A stretch of DNA of 64,000 nucleotides from Pseudaeromonas sharmana (GTDB lineage: Bacteria > Pseudomonadota > Gammaproteobacteria > Enterobacterales > Aeromonadaceae), in the NCBI RefSeq assembly GCF_042649925.1, contig NZ_JBHSAF010000001.1, forward strand, positions 1 to 64,000. The letters are read 5' to 3'. Under the pieces are notes generated by a model, which ran no database searches, had not been told where the DNA came from, and worked only from the letters and a program-made list of their open reading frames with translations. Positions within the stretch are counted from its first letter, which is position 1. Each line of letters begins with the position of its first letter. The position numbers and the translations under genes are program-made. Shown here piece after piece: positions 25,533 to 33,452 of the stretch.

Positions 25533-25781
25533 ATGCGTCGTTCTGTTTTGATGAATCTTGCTCTGTTGTGTGTCAAGGCGGATATCGCCCTGGAACAAGC
25601 CAAGCTGCGTAGCGCCCTGCGTCATGCGCGTGCCGAACTTGGGCACTATTCCCCTCACTTGCTGCGCGATATGGGGCTGGATGAAACGTCCTTGGGACGC
25701 GATCTGGCGGCTCGTCAACGCGAGTCTCTGCGTCTGGTCTGTCGTTCCCGTCAGCGGCACAGGTGGCCCAGACAAAGCTGA
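25533..25781 (+). CDS. DUF1127 (YjiS-like) small protein
   Basis: This 82-residue basic protein starts at ATG 25533 with GGAGG 5 bases upstream. The core LRHARAELGHYSPHLLRDMGLDETSL matches the DUF1127 pattern of a helix, then LLRDIGL, then an acidic turn. The family contains short Arg-rich proteins linked in alphaproteobacteria to RNA binding and to carbon/phosphate responses. A second member lies at 27240-27419 on the other strand. The C-terminus is Arg-rich and not conserved with it. Confidence 0.7.
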   Translation: MRRSVLMNLALLCVKADIALEQAKLRSALRHARAELGHYSPHLLRDMGLDETSLGRDLAARQRESLRLVCRSRQRHRWPRQS

Positions 25782-25830
25782 GTCGAGTAGGCTCGGTCTC
25801 TTTACCGCCGGGCCTGCTTTATCATCACCA

Positions 25831-25866
25831 GAAAACCAAAACGCCCGAAAGGGCGTTTTGGTTTTC
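25831..25866. terminator. Long bidirectional terminator between DUF1127 gene and slyX
   Basis: A perfect 16-bp inverted repeat (GAAAACCAAAACGCCC with GGGCGTTTTGGTTTTC) surrounds a GAAA tetraloop. It serves both convergent genes. Confidence 0.9.
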
Positions 25867-25878
25867 TGCACGGGAGCG

Positions 25879-26094
25879 TCAGTAATGCGGGGGGGGCGTC
25901 TCTTCTGCCTGGCTGGCGACCGGCGAACCGACCTGCTCACGCATCTTCTGGATCAGTATGTCCATCTGTTGGCGCATGCGTTCCATCACTTTTTGCTGTT
26001 GCGCCAGCTCCTCGCTCAGTTGTTCAAGAGCATGCTCCTGGAAGGCGACTCGGGTTTCCAGATAATCCAGCCGCTGAAGCAAAATGTCTGACAT
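25879..26094 (-). CDS. slyX: SlyX family protein
   Basis: This 71-residue protein is almost entirely coiled coil (LLQRLDYLETRVAFQEHALEQLSEELAQQ) and ends in the typical PPPHY. AGGAG lies upstream of ATG 26094. Its function is unknown. In E. coli slyX lies next to fkpA, as here, where the two genes are divergent. Confidence 0.9.
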   Translation of the reverse strand: MSDILLQRLDYLETRVAFQEHALEQLSEELAQQQKVMERMRQQMDILIQKMREQVGSPVASQAEETPPPHY

Positions 26095-26351
26095 CGATGG
26101 CTCCTGATGACGTTATTGAGGACGGCGATGATAGCGTGTTGCCGAAGCGATGCACAGAGGTGGTATGTGATGGAAAACGCTGTCAATTCTTGCCGCTGTC
26201 GCCGATGGCGCTATCGGCTTCACTATTTTTTGATAATTGCCTTGCGAAGCCTGTTGTTCTGTACCTCAGTGCGGTTAGTATAAAACGCTTTATAAGACGA
26301 GCCTCTCTATAACTGTCGCAGAGAGCCAAGATTGGGTGTTTGGAGAAAATA

Positions 26352-27176
26352 ATGAAACAGATCCTGAAAGTTTCCCTGCTGGCCGCGGCCATGAGCCTGG
26401 TCATCACCGGTTGTCAACAAGATGAGAAGAAGGCCGACGCTGCTGCAGGGAAAGCGCCGGAAGCCAAGGCTGAAGTGAAGAAGGATGCTGCCAGTTCAGC
26501 GCTAAAGACGTTTGAAGAAACGTCAGCCTATGCTATCGGTCAATCCATGGGCCGTTATATCGCCAATACGCTGGAGCGTCAGCAAGAGCTGGGCGTGAAG
26601 CTGGATAATGCCGTGATCATGCAGGGCGTCAAGGATGGCTTGGCCAAGAATTCGTTGCTGGATGAGAAGCAACTGGAAAAGGCTCTGAAGGATTACGATC
26701 AGAAGATCAATGAAGCGGCCGCCAAGAAGGCTGCGGATGATGCCAAGACCAGCCTGGAGAAGGGTAAGAAGTTCCTGGAAGAAAACGCCAAGAAGAAGGG
26801 TGTCACCGTTACCAAGTCTGGCCTGCAATATGAAGTGCTGACCGAGGGCAAGGGTGACCAGCCTAAAGCCTCTGACATCGTCAAGGTTCACTATACCGGT
26901 ACTTTGATCGATGGCACCAAGTTTGACAGCTCCTATGATCGTAACGAACCGGCAGAGTTCCCGCTGGATCACGTGATCCCGGGCTGGACCGAAGGGGTTC
27001 AACTGATGAAGGTTGGCGCCAAGTACAAGTTCTATCTGCCGTCGCAACTGGCTTACGGTGAACAGGGTGCGGGTTCTATTCCGCCAAACTCCGTCCTGGT
27101 GTTTGAAGTAGAGTTGCTCTCTATCGGCAAGGACAAGGCTGATGAAGCGGCCAAGCCGGCGGAAGCCAAGAAGTAA
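26352..27176 (+). CDS. fkpA: FKBP-type peptidyl-prolyl isomerase FkpA, predicted lipoprotein
   Basis: The protein has 274 residues from ATG 26352 (GGAG upstream). An N-terminal helical dimerisation domain (about 50-150) is followed by the FKBP domain with VKVHYTGTLIDGTKFDSSYDR, VIPGWTEGVQLM and LAYGEQGAGSIPPNSVLVFEVEL. The signal peptide ends in LVITGC, a lipobox, so it should be membrane-anchored, unlike soluble periplasmic E. coli FkpA. It assists envelope protein folding. The C-terminal tail is Ala/Lys-rich. Confidence 0.94.
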   Translation: MKQILKVSLLAAAMSLVITGCQQDEKKADAAAGKAPEAKAEVKKDAASSALKTFEETSAYAIGQSMGRYIANTLERQQELGVKLDNAVIMQGVKDGLAKNSLLDEKQLEKALKDYDQKINEAAAKKAADDAKTSLEKGKKFLEENAKKKGVTVTKSGLQYEVLTEGKGDQPKASDIVKVHYTGTLIDGTKFDSSYDRNEPAEFPLDHVIPGWTEGVQLMKVGAKYKFYLPSQLAYGEQGAGSIPPNSVLVFEVELLSIGKDKADEAAKPAEAKK

Positions 27177-27196
27177 TCTGTTATTCATGCGCTAGC

Positions 27197-27225
27197 AAAA
27201 ACGGCCTCTTGCGGGGCCGTTTTTA
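27197..27225 (+). terminator. Terminator between fkpA and the convergent DUF1127 gene
   Basis: AAAAACGGCC pairs with GGCCGTTTTT around a short loop; the A and T runs allow use in both directions. Confidence 0.88.
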
Positions 27226-27239
27226 TTTCTACCGTTGTG

Positions 27240-27419
27240 CTATCTGTGCCAGAAGGGTTTGCTGGACTCGCGATATTGTTCGCCGTGAGTCAATCCGATG
27301 TCTTTTAACTGGTGGTCTGTCATGCTGGCCAACAGTCGTCGGCTGCGGTAATTGTGCTGCCATTGTCGGAGGCAAGTTTGCCATCTCTTAAGCCATACTA
27401 ATGCCTTCATGCCGCGCAT
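27240..27419 (-). CDS. DUF1127 (YjiS-like) small protein
   Basis: The protein has 59 residues from ATG 27419, preceded by GAGGG. The second half carries the family core: WQHNYRSRRLLASMTDHQLKDIGLTHGE. The first half is a Trp/Arg-rich amphipathic stretch. It is divergent from a GcvA-like LysR gene across 117 bases, a frequent arrangement for this family, so the LysR protein may regulate it. Confidence 0.8.
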   Translation of the reverse strand: MRGMKALVWLKRWQTCLRQWQHNYRSRRLLASMTDHQLKDIGLTHGEQYRESSKPFWHR

Positions 27420-27536
27420 ATCGTCGTCCCTCTTGTGATTTATCGCGCTTTTTATCCATACTGCTGAAGACACATTGTTCTTATCCCCGGCTGAACAGAC
27501 AAACGGGTTAAACTGCAGAGGGTATTAGTAGAACTA

Positions 27537-28475
27537 ATGGCAATTTTGATGCATCGCCTGAAGGCGCTGGCGGTACTGGATGCGGTACTGAGCACAGGTT
27601 CGTTCAGTGCGGCCGCGGTTTCGTTGTGCGTGACCCAGTCAGCCATCAGCCAGCACATCAAGCAGCTGGAGCAGGAAGTTGGCCTGTTGTTTGAGCGCCA
27701 TCCCAGAGGATTGCGGCCTACTTGCCGGGCGGAACGCATGCGGCCGTTTCTGAGTCAGGGCCTGGCACAGCTCGAGGAGGGGTGGCGGCAATTAAGATCG
27801 GACGCGGCGGACAACGTGGTGTGTCTGACTGTACTGCCCTCCTTTGCCAGTTGCTGGCTCTTACCCCGACTCGACGCTTTCAACCTGGCTTTTCCGCACA
27901 TCGAACTACGACTGTCGATGAGTGAACAGGTACAGGATCTACAGGCCTCCACGCTGGATCTGGCCATTCGCTTCGGCCCGGGCGATTACCCGGGGCTGCT
28001 GGTCACGCCGTTGATGAGCGATGAGCTGTTCCCGGTGGCGTCACCGGCTTTCTTGGCCAGCGTCGGTCTGCCGGAGTCTCCTGCGGCGCTACAACACTAT
28101 GCCCTGCTGCGTGATAATGCGCCCGAGCGTATGAACTGGCGAGCCTGGTTCGAGTGTGCCGGTGTCCGTGAGTTTCGTGGACAACATCATTTAACCTTGT
28201 CTGACTCGGCACAGTTAATCCGCATGGCCGTGGCCGGTCGTGGGGTGGCGTTGGCGCGTCGAGCCCTGGTAGCCGAGGAGCTGGCATGTGGCACCTTGCA
28301 GCGGTTGTTTGATATCGCCCTGCCATCGCCTTACGCCTACTATCTGGTGCAGACGGCGCGAAGTGCATTGCGCCCGGCCGTGCGCGCTTTCGCTGACTGG
28401 TTGTTGTCGCAGGTGGCCGATAGGGCGGGAGCGATTCAGCGACCGGCCTGCCAGGTCGAGGCATCAAGCCGATAA
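27537..28475 (+). CDS. LysR-family transcriptional regulator (GcvA-like)
   Basis: This 312-residue protein has an N-terminal winged helix-turn-helix (LDAVLSTGSFSAAAVSLCVTQSAISQHIKQLEQ) and a C-terminal co-inducer domain with LTVLPSFASCWLLPRL and LDLAIRFGPGDYPGL, which group it with GcvA. The start may be ATG 27537 or ATG 27549; neither has a strong Shine-Dalgarno. The last 40 bases overlap the 3' end of the convergent acetyltransferase gene. The ligand is unknown. Confidence 0.87.
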   Translation: MAILMHRLKALAVLDAVLSTGSFSAAAVSLCVTQSAISQHIKQLEQEVGLLFERHPRGLRPTCRAERMRPFLSQGLAQLEEGWRQLRSDAADNVVCLTVLPSFASCWLLPRLDAFNLAFPHIELRLSMSEQVQDLQASTLDLAIRFGPGDYPGLLVTPLMSDELFPVASPAFLASVGLPESPAALQHYALLRDNAPERMNWRAWFECAGVREFRGQHHLTLSDSAQLIRMAVAGRGVALARRALVAEELACGTLQRLFDIALPSPYAYYLVQTARSALRPAVRAFADWLLSQVADRAGAIQRPACQVEASSR

Positions 28476-28996
28476 CGGAGTAGCGACAAGAACTGGCCAT
28501 CAGGGAGCGGCTGTTCGTCGCTCCCGCGGTAGCTGAGTCCACATTTGCGCATGACAGCACCGGAGGCCGGATTGGCGGTGTGATGCAGCGCCTCGATGCG
28601 GTCCAGCCCCAACTCTTGAAAACAGAAATCGATCATCGCCGTGACCGCTTCGGTCATCAGACCCATACCCCAATAGGGTCGACCCAGCCAATAGCCAAGA
28701 CAACCTCGGCTGATGAGGCGCCCCGCTTCCCGCTGCTCATCCAGCACGACGCTGATGCTACCGATCAGTTTGCCATCCACGTCATCGATCGCCAGTATCA
28801 GGGCTTCACCTGCGCGCCAGGCACTGTCATGGCTGGCAATCCAGCGCTGTGCCAGCCCGGGAGGATAGGGGTGGGGAATGAGCACGCTGCCGGCCGCCAC
28901 CTCCGGATCGCCGGCCAGCGTTTCGATGCCAGCGATGTCGTGGAATGAGAAGGGGCGCAGAATCAATCGCGGCGTCCGCAGTTCAGGATGTGTCAT
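28436..28996 (-). CDS. GNAT acetyltransferase (RimJ/RimL type)
   Basis: The protein has 186 residues. The opening ELRTPRLILRPF, the acetyl-CoA loop (RPYWGMGLMTEAV) and the C-terminal GLDRIEALHHTANPASGAVMRKCGL are typical of N-acetyltransferases that modify protein N-termini or small amines. Its stop lies inside the convergent LysR gene, giving a 40-base overlap of the two 3' ends. Confidence 0.85.
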   Translation of the reverse strand: MTHPELRTPRLILRPFSFHDIAGIETLAGDPEVAAGSVLIPHPYPPGLAQRWIASHDSAWRAGEALILAIDDVDGKLIGSISVVLDEQREAGRLISRGCLGYWLGRPYWGMGLMTEAVTAMIDFCFQELGLDRIEALHHTANPASGAVMRKCGLSYRGSDEQPLPDGQFLSLLRYRLDASTWQAGR

Positions 28997-29038
28997 GCTA
29001 GCTCCTGGCTATTTTTGGCCAGCCTGCCACAAATGTGT

Positions 29039-29743
29039 TCATTTGCCGATGGGGCTGGCCCCATTTGCCAGCCGGCGCATCAGGCTTTCGCGCTGTCTTT
29101 GGAAAGGGGTGACCCATGGCTTGGGTTGGTCCGGCTGATTGATGTGCCGGACATCACCGGTGGCAATAAACTGGCGCATGCCATCACGGTTGAGCCAGTA
29201 ATAGATGCCCCAGTTAGCAAAGTCCCATTCGCCATTATAGGGATGCGCCTCATAGTCGATGTAGAACAACCCTTGTGCGTTGAGTACAAAGTTGGTTGGG
29301 AAGTAATCGATGTGAAAACCGTGTTGTTCCAGTTGCTGTGCCATCGCAAACATCGGACGAAAGTGGCGATCATCCAGCCCCTGCCGGATCAAGAGATCGC
29401 TGATCAGTTCTCCGGCGATGAACGCCTTGGCCAGACAGTAGTATTCGTGGCTGTAAGCCAGTAAACGCGGGTGGGCGATGCCGGCACACTGCAAGCGTTG
29501 ATAACTACACAACTCGAACGCCAGTGCCTGTGAAAAGTCGATGGTCTGGTGCCCGGTCTGGCAGTACCGCTTGAGTACGATCTGGGCTGGTAGGGTGCTA
29601 TTCGCAGTGGTCCGTCGGTAGAGCCATGAGATCGCCGATTTGCCACGACCTAGCTCCTGTTGCAGCTCGTATTCAACATCGTCCAGCCAGAGGTGGTCTG
29701 ACTGCAGGGTTAACCGATAGGGTGAGATCACATCTTGGGTCAT
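29039..29743 (-). CDS. Protein-kinase-fold phosphotransferase-like protein
   Basis: The 234-residue sequence shows a reduced kinase fold: glycine-rich loop LGRGKSAISWLYRR, lysine in IVLKRY, a catalytic loop HGFHIDYFPTNFVL (Asp and Asn placed as in aminoglycoside and choline kinases) and YIDYEAHPY in place of DFG. Activity is plausible, but the substrate is unknown. It is alone between an acetyltransferase gene and divergent pfkB. Confidence 0.7.
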   Translation of the reverse strand: MTQDVISPYRLTLQSDHLWLDDVEYELQQELGRGKSAISWLYRRTTANSTLPAQIVLKRYCQTGHQTIDFSQALAFELCSYQRLQCAGIAHPRLLAYSHEYYCLAKAFIAGELISDLLIRQGLDDRHFRPMFAMAQQLEQHGFHIDYFPTNFVLNAQGLFYIDYEAHPYNGEWDFANWGIYYWLNRDGMRQFIATGDVRHINQPDQPKPWVTPFQRQRESLMRRLANGASPIGK

Positions 29744-29934
29744 GTCGACAGCTCCTGGTCAATTCCCTACAGCGTGGCAGAACCTGTGGTGGCCCACATC
29801 CTGCTCCGGGGTGGAGGTTGCAGGCGGAACCTGGCGATGCGAGGAGCAAGCTCGCATGACGCTTGTCTTCGGGTCCGGGCTAGCCGATGATGGACATCAG
29901 TCAACGCAACCCTCGTTTGTTGCAGGAGCCCGAG

Positions 29935-30870
29935 ATGAAACCCATTGCCACCTTGACCTTGTCGCCATCCCTGGACAGTGCCACGGAAACCGATGCTCTG
30001 TATCCGGAAGGAAAGCTCAGATGCACGGCCCCGCGCTTTGAACCCGGTGGGGGGGGCATCAATGTTGCGCGCGCGATCCGCATGCTGGGTGGTCAAGCCA
30101 CGGCCATCTATCCGGCGGGGGGACCAACCGGAGAGCACCTGACACAACTGCTGCGCCATGAAGGCTTGGAAGTCGGTGTCGTCAGCACCCTGGACTGGAC
30201 ACGCCAGAATCTGCATGTGTTTGCGCGACAAAGCGGTGAGCAGTACCGCTTTGTCATGCCTGGCGCTTGTTTGCACGACGAGGAGATCCATGCCTTGCGG
30301 CAGCGGGTGGCAAGCCTCCCGGAGGGGGCCTTGCTGGTTATCAGCGGCAGTTTGCCTCCCGGCATGGATGTTGCCGATCTGGTCGACTTGGTGGTGTTTG
30401 CCAGACAGAATCGCTTGCAGTGCGTGGTCGACAGTTCGGGGCCGGCGCTGGAGGCGGTCGTCAAAGAGGGGGGCTTGCTGCTCATCAAGCCAAACCGCAA
30501 GGAGCTGGCGGCGCTGACTGGTCAGCCGCTGGAGACACTGGAGCAGGTTGCCCTGGCGGCGCGGGCGCTGATACAGCGAGATGTCACCCGCTATGTCGTT
30601 GTCTCGCTGGGCGCAGAGGGCGCCTTGGCTGTCAGCCGTGAACAGCAGGTGCTGGCGACCCCGCCGCAGGTCAAGGCGCTGAGTACGGTGGGCGCGGGGG
30701 ACAGCATGGTGGCTGCGCTGACATTGAAACTGGCAGAGCGGGCGTCGTTGGAAGAGATGCTGCGCTGGGGCGTGGCTGCCGGGACGGCGGCTACCCTGCG
30801 TCACGGTACTCAGCTCTGCGATCCGGTTGCCACGGCCGAATTAGTCACCCAGGTGCATGTTGGGCGCTAA
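29935..30870 (+). CDS. pfkB: 6-phosphofructokinase II (PfkB)
   Basis: This 311-residue ribokinase-family enzyme phosphorylates fructose 6-phosphate in glycolysis. It follows E. coli PfkB closely: TLSPSLDSATETDALYPEGK, FEPGGGGINVARAIRMLGG, DWTRQNLHV, GEQYRFVMPGA, ISGSLPPG and the catalytic STVGAGDSMVAALTLKLAE. ATG 29935 has AGGAG upstream. It is monocistronic, and a convergent acetyltransferase gene follows 4 bases after its stop. Confidence 0.95.
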   Translation: MKPIATLTLSPSLDSATETDALYPEGKLRCTAPRFEPGGGGINVARAIRMLGGQATAIYPAGGPTGEHLTQLLRHEGLEVGVVSTLDWTRQNLHVFARQSGEQYRFVMPGACLHDEEIHALRQRVASLPEGALLVISGSLPPGMDVADLVDLVVFARQNRLQCVVDSSGPALEAVVKEGGLLLIKPNRKELAALTGQPLETLEQVALAARALIQRDVTRYVVVSLGAEGALAVSREQQVLATPPQVKALSTVGAGDSMVAALTLKLAERASLEEMLRWGVAAGTAATLRHGTQLCDPVATAELVTQVHVGR

Positions 30871-30874
30871 GACC

Positions 30875-31324
30875 CTAGATGTTTGGATGACTGCCGGCGT
30901 TGAACGAGCACAGATAGATGGTATCGCGCAGCTGCCAGCCCAAATGGCGATAGAACTGCAACGCAGCCGTGTTGTCGGCATGCACAAACAGGTGTGTCTT
31001 CTCGATACCATGACGCTGCAGGGCTGCGATCCCCGCCTCCAGTAGCCGACGTCCCAGGCCCTGATGTTGCCATGCCGCAGCGATCGCCAGGTGCTGCAGG
31101 TAGCCGCGACGGCCATCGGTACCAATCAGCACGGCACCGATCAGGGTATCTTGCTGCAACAGAACCTGGCTGAGTTGCGGATTGTGGTCCAGATAACGAG
31201 CAATGGCTTCGCGCGAGTCGCTATCACGCAATGTCATGCCACTGCTGCTTTGCCACAGCGCGAGGACCGCATCGTAATCGCTAATCAGCATGGGCCTTAG
31301 TTGCATCTGTTCCGGTGATGACAT
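30875..31324 (-). CDS. GNAT acetyltransferase
   Basis: This 149-residue protein has the acetyl-CoA binding loop AAAWQHQGLGRRLLEAGI and the C-terminal VHADNTAALQFYRHLGWQ. ATG 31324 overlaps the upstream gene's stop codon by one base (TGATG), implying coupling; ATG 31306 is an alternative. Its substrate is unknown. Confidence 0.85.
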   Translation of the reverse strand: MSSPEQMQLRPMLISDYDAVLALWQSSSGMTLRDSDSREAIARYLDHNPQLSQVLLQQDTLIGAVLIGTDGRRGYLQHLAIAAAWQHQGLGRRLLEAGIAALQRHGIEKTHLFVHADNTAALQFYRHLGWQLRDTIYLCSFNAGSHPNI

Positions 31325-31704
31325 CAGGCATCGCTCCACGGTAATGGGCGTACCAGACGCAGTGTCTTGTTCAGTACGCCCTGTTCCACATCCAGCTGAT
31401 AGTCTCCCGAGGCGACATATAGCTGCAGCCGTTCCTGATCCAATCCTTTTAATGCCAGGTAGTCGGCGGCCTCGCTGCGGCTGGCAAAAGCCTGTTGACC
31501 GGTAAACAGCCCGTAACACCAGGGGCCCAGTACCAGCACCTCTTCACCGCGGGCAATGCGTTGTGCTTGCGCGGGGGAGGCCAGTACATAGACCGGATGA
31601 CGGGGCTGGGGGCGAATCATCGGGATGCTGCGGGTCTGGTAGTCAATGCCAACCGCCATACCCAGAGCACATAGCAGTACCAGGGGAATCAGAAATCGCT
31701 GCAA
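31324..31704 (-). CDS. Hypothetical single-span membrane or secreted protein
   Basis: The protein has 126 residues from TTG 31704, chosen because AGGAG lies exactly 6 bases upstream; an ATG at 31755 has no such site. An N-terminal hydrophobic helix (FLIPLVLLCALGMAVG) is followed by a soluble periplasmic part with a GPWCYGLFTGQQAF stretch. I recognise no family. It is coupled to the downstream acetyltransferase by a one-base stop/start overlap. Confidence 0.65.
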   Translation of the reverse strand: MQRFLIPLVLLCALGMAVGIDYQTRSIPMIRPQPRHPVYVLASPAQAQRIARGEEVLVLGPWCYGLFTGQQAFASRSEAADYLALKGLDQERLQLYVASGDYQLDVEQGVLNKTLRLVRPLPWSDA

Positions 31705-31818
31705 CGTCTTCTCCTGGTTGGTAAATATCAGGATTTCTACTGTACGGGAAAGCAACAGACTGTGCCAGATGAATGCTGCCGTTTTGCGCAGGCAAACCGT
31801 TGAATTGCAATCCTAAAT

Positions 31819-31851
31819 AGCCAACGGCGACCATTGGCCGCCGTTGGCTAT
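31819..31851. terminator. Stem-loop after the NSS transporter gene
   Basis: TAGCCAACGGCG and CGCCGTTGGCTA pair perfectly around nine bases, just downstream of the minus-strand transporter. A short T-rich stretch follows on the minus strand. Confidence 0.6.
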
Positions 31852-31869
31852 CACCAGCCGATTGGCCGT

Positions 31870-33237
31870 TTAGAACAGGGCCAGCCCCTTGAGCATCACC
31901 ACCAGGATCAATGCGGGGGTGACGAAACGCAGCAGCAGGAACAGTATGCCTACCAGCCGCTGGTTAGCGAGGGTGCCGCGATTACTGAGTGCCTGCAGCA
32001 GACGCTCTTCACCCCAGACCCAACCGGCGAACAGGCAGATCAGGATGCCACCGAGCGGCAGCAGGAGGTTGGATGAGAGGAAATCAAACAGATCGAACAT
32101 CGTCATGCCGAACAGTTTGAACTCGGCCAGGGTGCTGTTGGTCAAGGCACAGGTCGAACCGGCCAGTGCCAGGATCAGCAGGCTGATGAGCGTGGCCTTG
32201 CGGCGCGTCAGACCAAAGCGCTCGTGGATGATGGCGACAGGCACTTCCAGCAGCGACAACATGGCTCCGGTTGCAGCCACCGCGGTCAGGACGAAAAACA
32301 GCACCATCAAGAGATGCCCCATCGGGATCTGCGCAAATACGGCCGGTATGGTGATAAAGACCAGAGATGGTCCGGCAGCCGGCTCGAAACCGAAGGTGAA
32401 TACCGCCGGAAAAATGGCGATACCTGCCAGCATGGAAATAAACAGATCCGCGGTCATGACCCGTACCGTAGTCGCCGGAATATTCTGCTCATCCCGGAAG
32501 TAACTACCATAGGTCATCATGGTGCCCATGCCGATCGAGAGTTTGAAGAAGGCCAATCCCATGGCCATCAAGACGACAGAGGCACTGAGTTTGCTGAAGT
32601 CAGGTTGAAACAAAAAGCGCAGTCCTTCGGCGGCCTTGTCCAGCGACAGGCTGACGGCACATAGCACCAGCAACAAAACAAACAGCAAGGGCATTAATTT
32701 CTTCGTGACGGCCTCGATCCCCTTGGCGACCCCGAGTAGCAAAATACCGCCGATGAATACCAGCACGAACCATTGCCATAACAGCGACTGCAGCGGATCA
32801 CTGATCAACTGGCCAAACGCCGCACCGGTGACCGCGGGATCACTGCTGAGAATGGAGCCGTCGATAGCCTTGACGATGTAGGCAAACACCCAGGCGACGA
32901 CCTCGGAGTAGAACGACATGATGAGAAAGGCCGCCAGCATGCCAAACGCGCCAATCAGCCACCACGGTAACCCGCGCGGTGCCAGGCGTTGCAGTGCCGT
33001 GATGGGGTTAGCCTTGGCTTCACGTCCCATGGCGATCTCCGCCATCATCACCGGTAGCGCAATCAGCAGCGTCGCCAGCAGATAAACCAGCAAGAATCCG
33101 GCACCGCCATTGGCACCGGTCATGTAAGGAACTTTCCAGATGTTACCTAGACCGACGGCCGAGCCGAGGGTGGCGGCTAGCACGCCGAAGCTGCTGGTGA
33201 AACCATCGCGTTTCGCGGTTGGGGCTGAGTCACTCAT
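31870..33237 (-). CDS. Sodium-dependent amino-acid transporter, NSS/SNF family
   Basis: This 455-residue protein has eleven to twelve hydrophobic segments. The family hallmark LGSAVGLGNIWKVPYMTGANGG forms the sodium site in helix 1, and GREAKANPI follows helix 2. It imports an amino acid with sodium; the substrate cannot be told. It is monocistronic. Confidence 0.92.
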   Translation of the reverse strand: MSDSAPTAKRDGFTSSFGVLAATLGSAVGLGNIWKVPYMTGANGGAGFLLVYLLATLLIALPVMMAEIAMGREAKANPITALQRLAPRGLPWWLIGAFGMLAAFLIMSFYSEVVAWVFAYIVKAIDGSILSSDPAVTGAAFGQLISDPLQSLLWQWFVLVFIGGILLLGVAKGIEAVTKKLMPLLFVLLLVLCAVSLSLDKAAEGLRFLFQPDFSKLSASVVLMAMGLAFFKLSIGMGTMMTYGSYFRDEQNIPATTVRVMTADLFISMLAGIAIFPAVFTFGFEPAAGPSLVFITIPAVFAQIPMGHLLMVLFFVLTAVAATGAMLSLLEVPVAIIHERFGLTRRKATLISLLILALAGSTCALTNSTLAEFKLFGMTMFDLFDFLSSNLLLPLGGILICLFAGWVWGEERLLQALSNRGTLANQRLVGILFLLLRFVTPALILVVMLKGLALF

Positions 33238-33374
33238 GTGGGTGTCTTACTCTATTAATGGGATAGATGGCGAAATAATCTTTTGCAGAAAAACGAGCGG
33301 GCCGATTTTTTCATCTGCCTATGCTGGCGCCAAGCCTTTTTTGCTGTCTGTTGAGTGAGATGAGAAGAAAAGAG

Positions 33375-33409
33375 AACCCCCCTCACGTTTTGCGGTCGTC
33401 GAGGGGGGG
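33375..33409 (-). terminator. Candidate terminator downstream of the alpha-amylase gene
   Basis: On the minus strand a C-rich arm pairs with GAGGGGGG and is followed by TTCTCTTTTCTTCTC. A second hairpin (GCGCCCTGC/GCAGGGCGC, 33420-33442) stands directly after the amylase stop. Confidence 0.6.
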
Positions 33410-33452
33410 AAGGTGCTCGGCGCCCTGCGTGGTGCAGGGCGCTGTCACGCGA

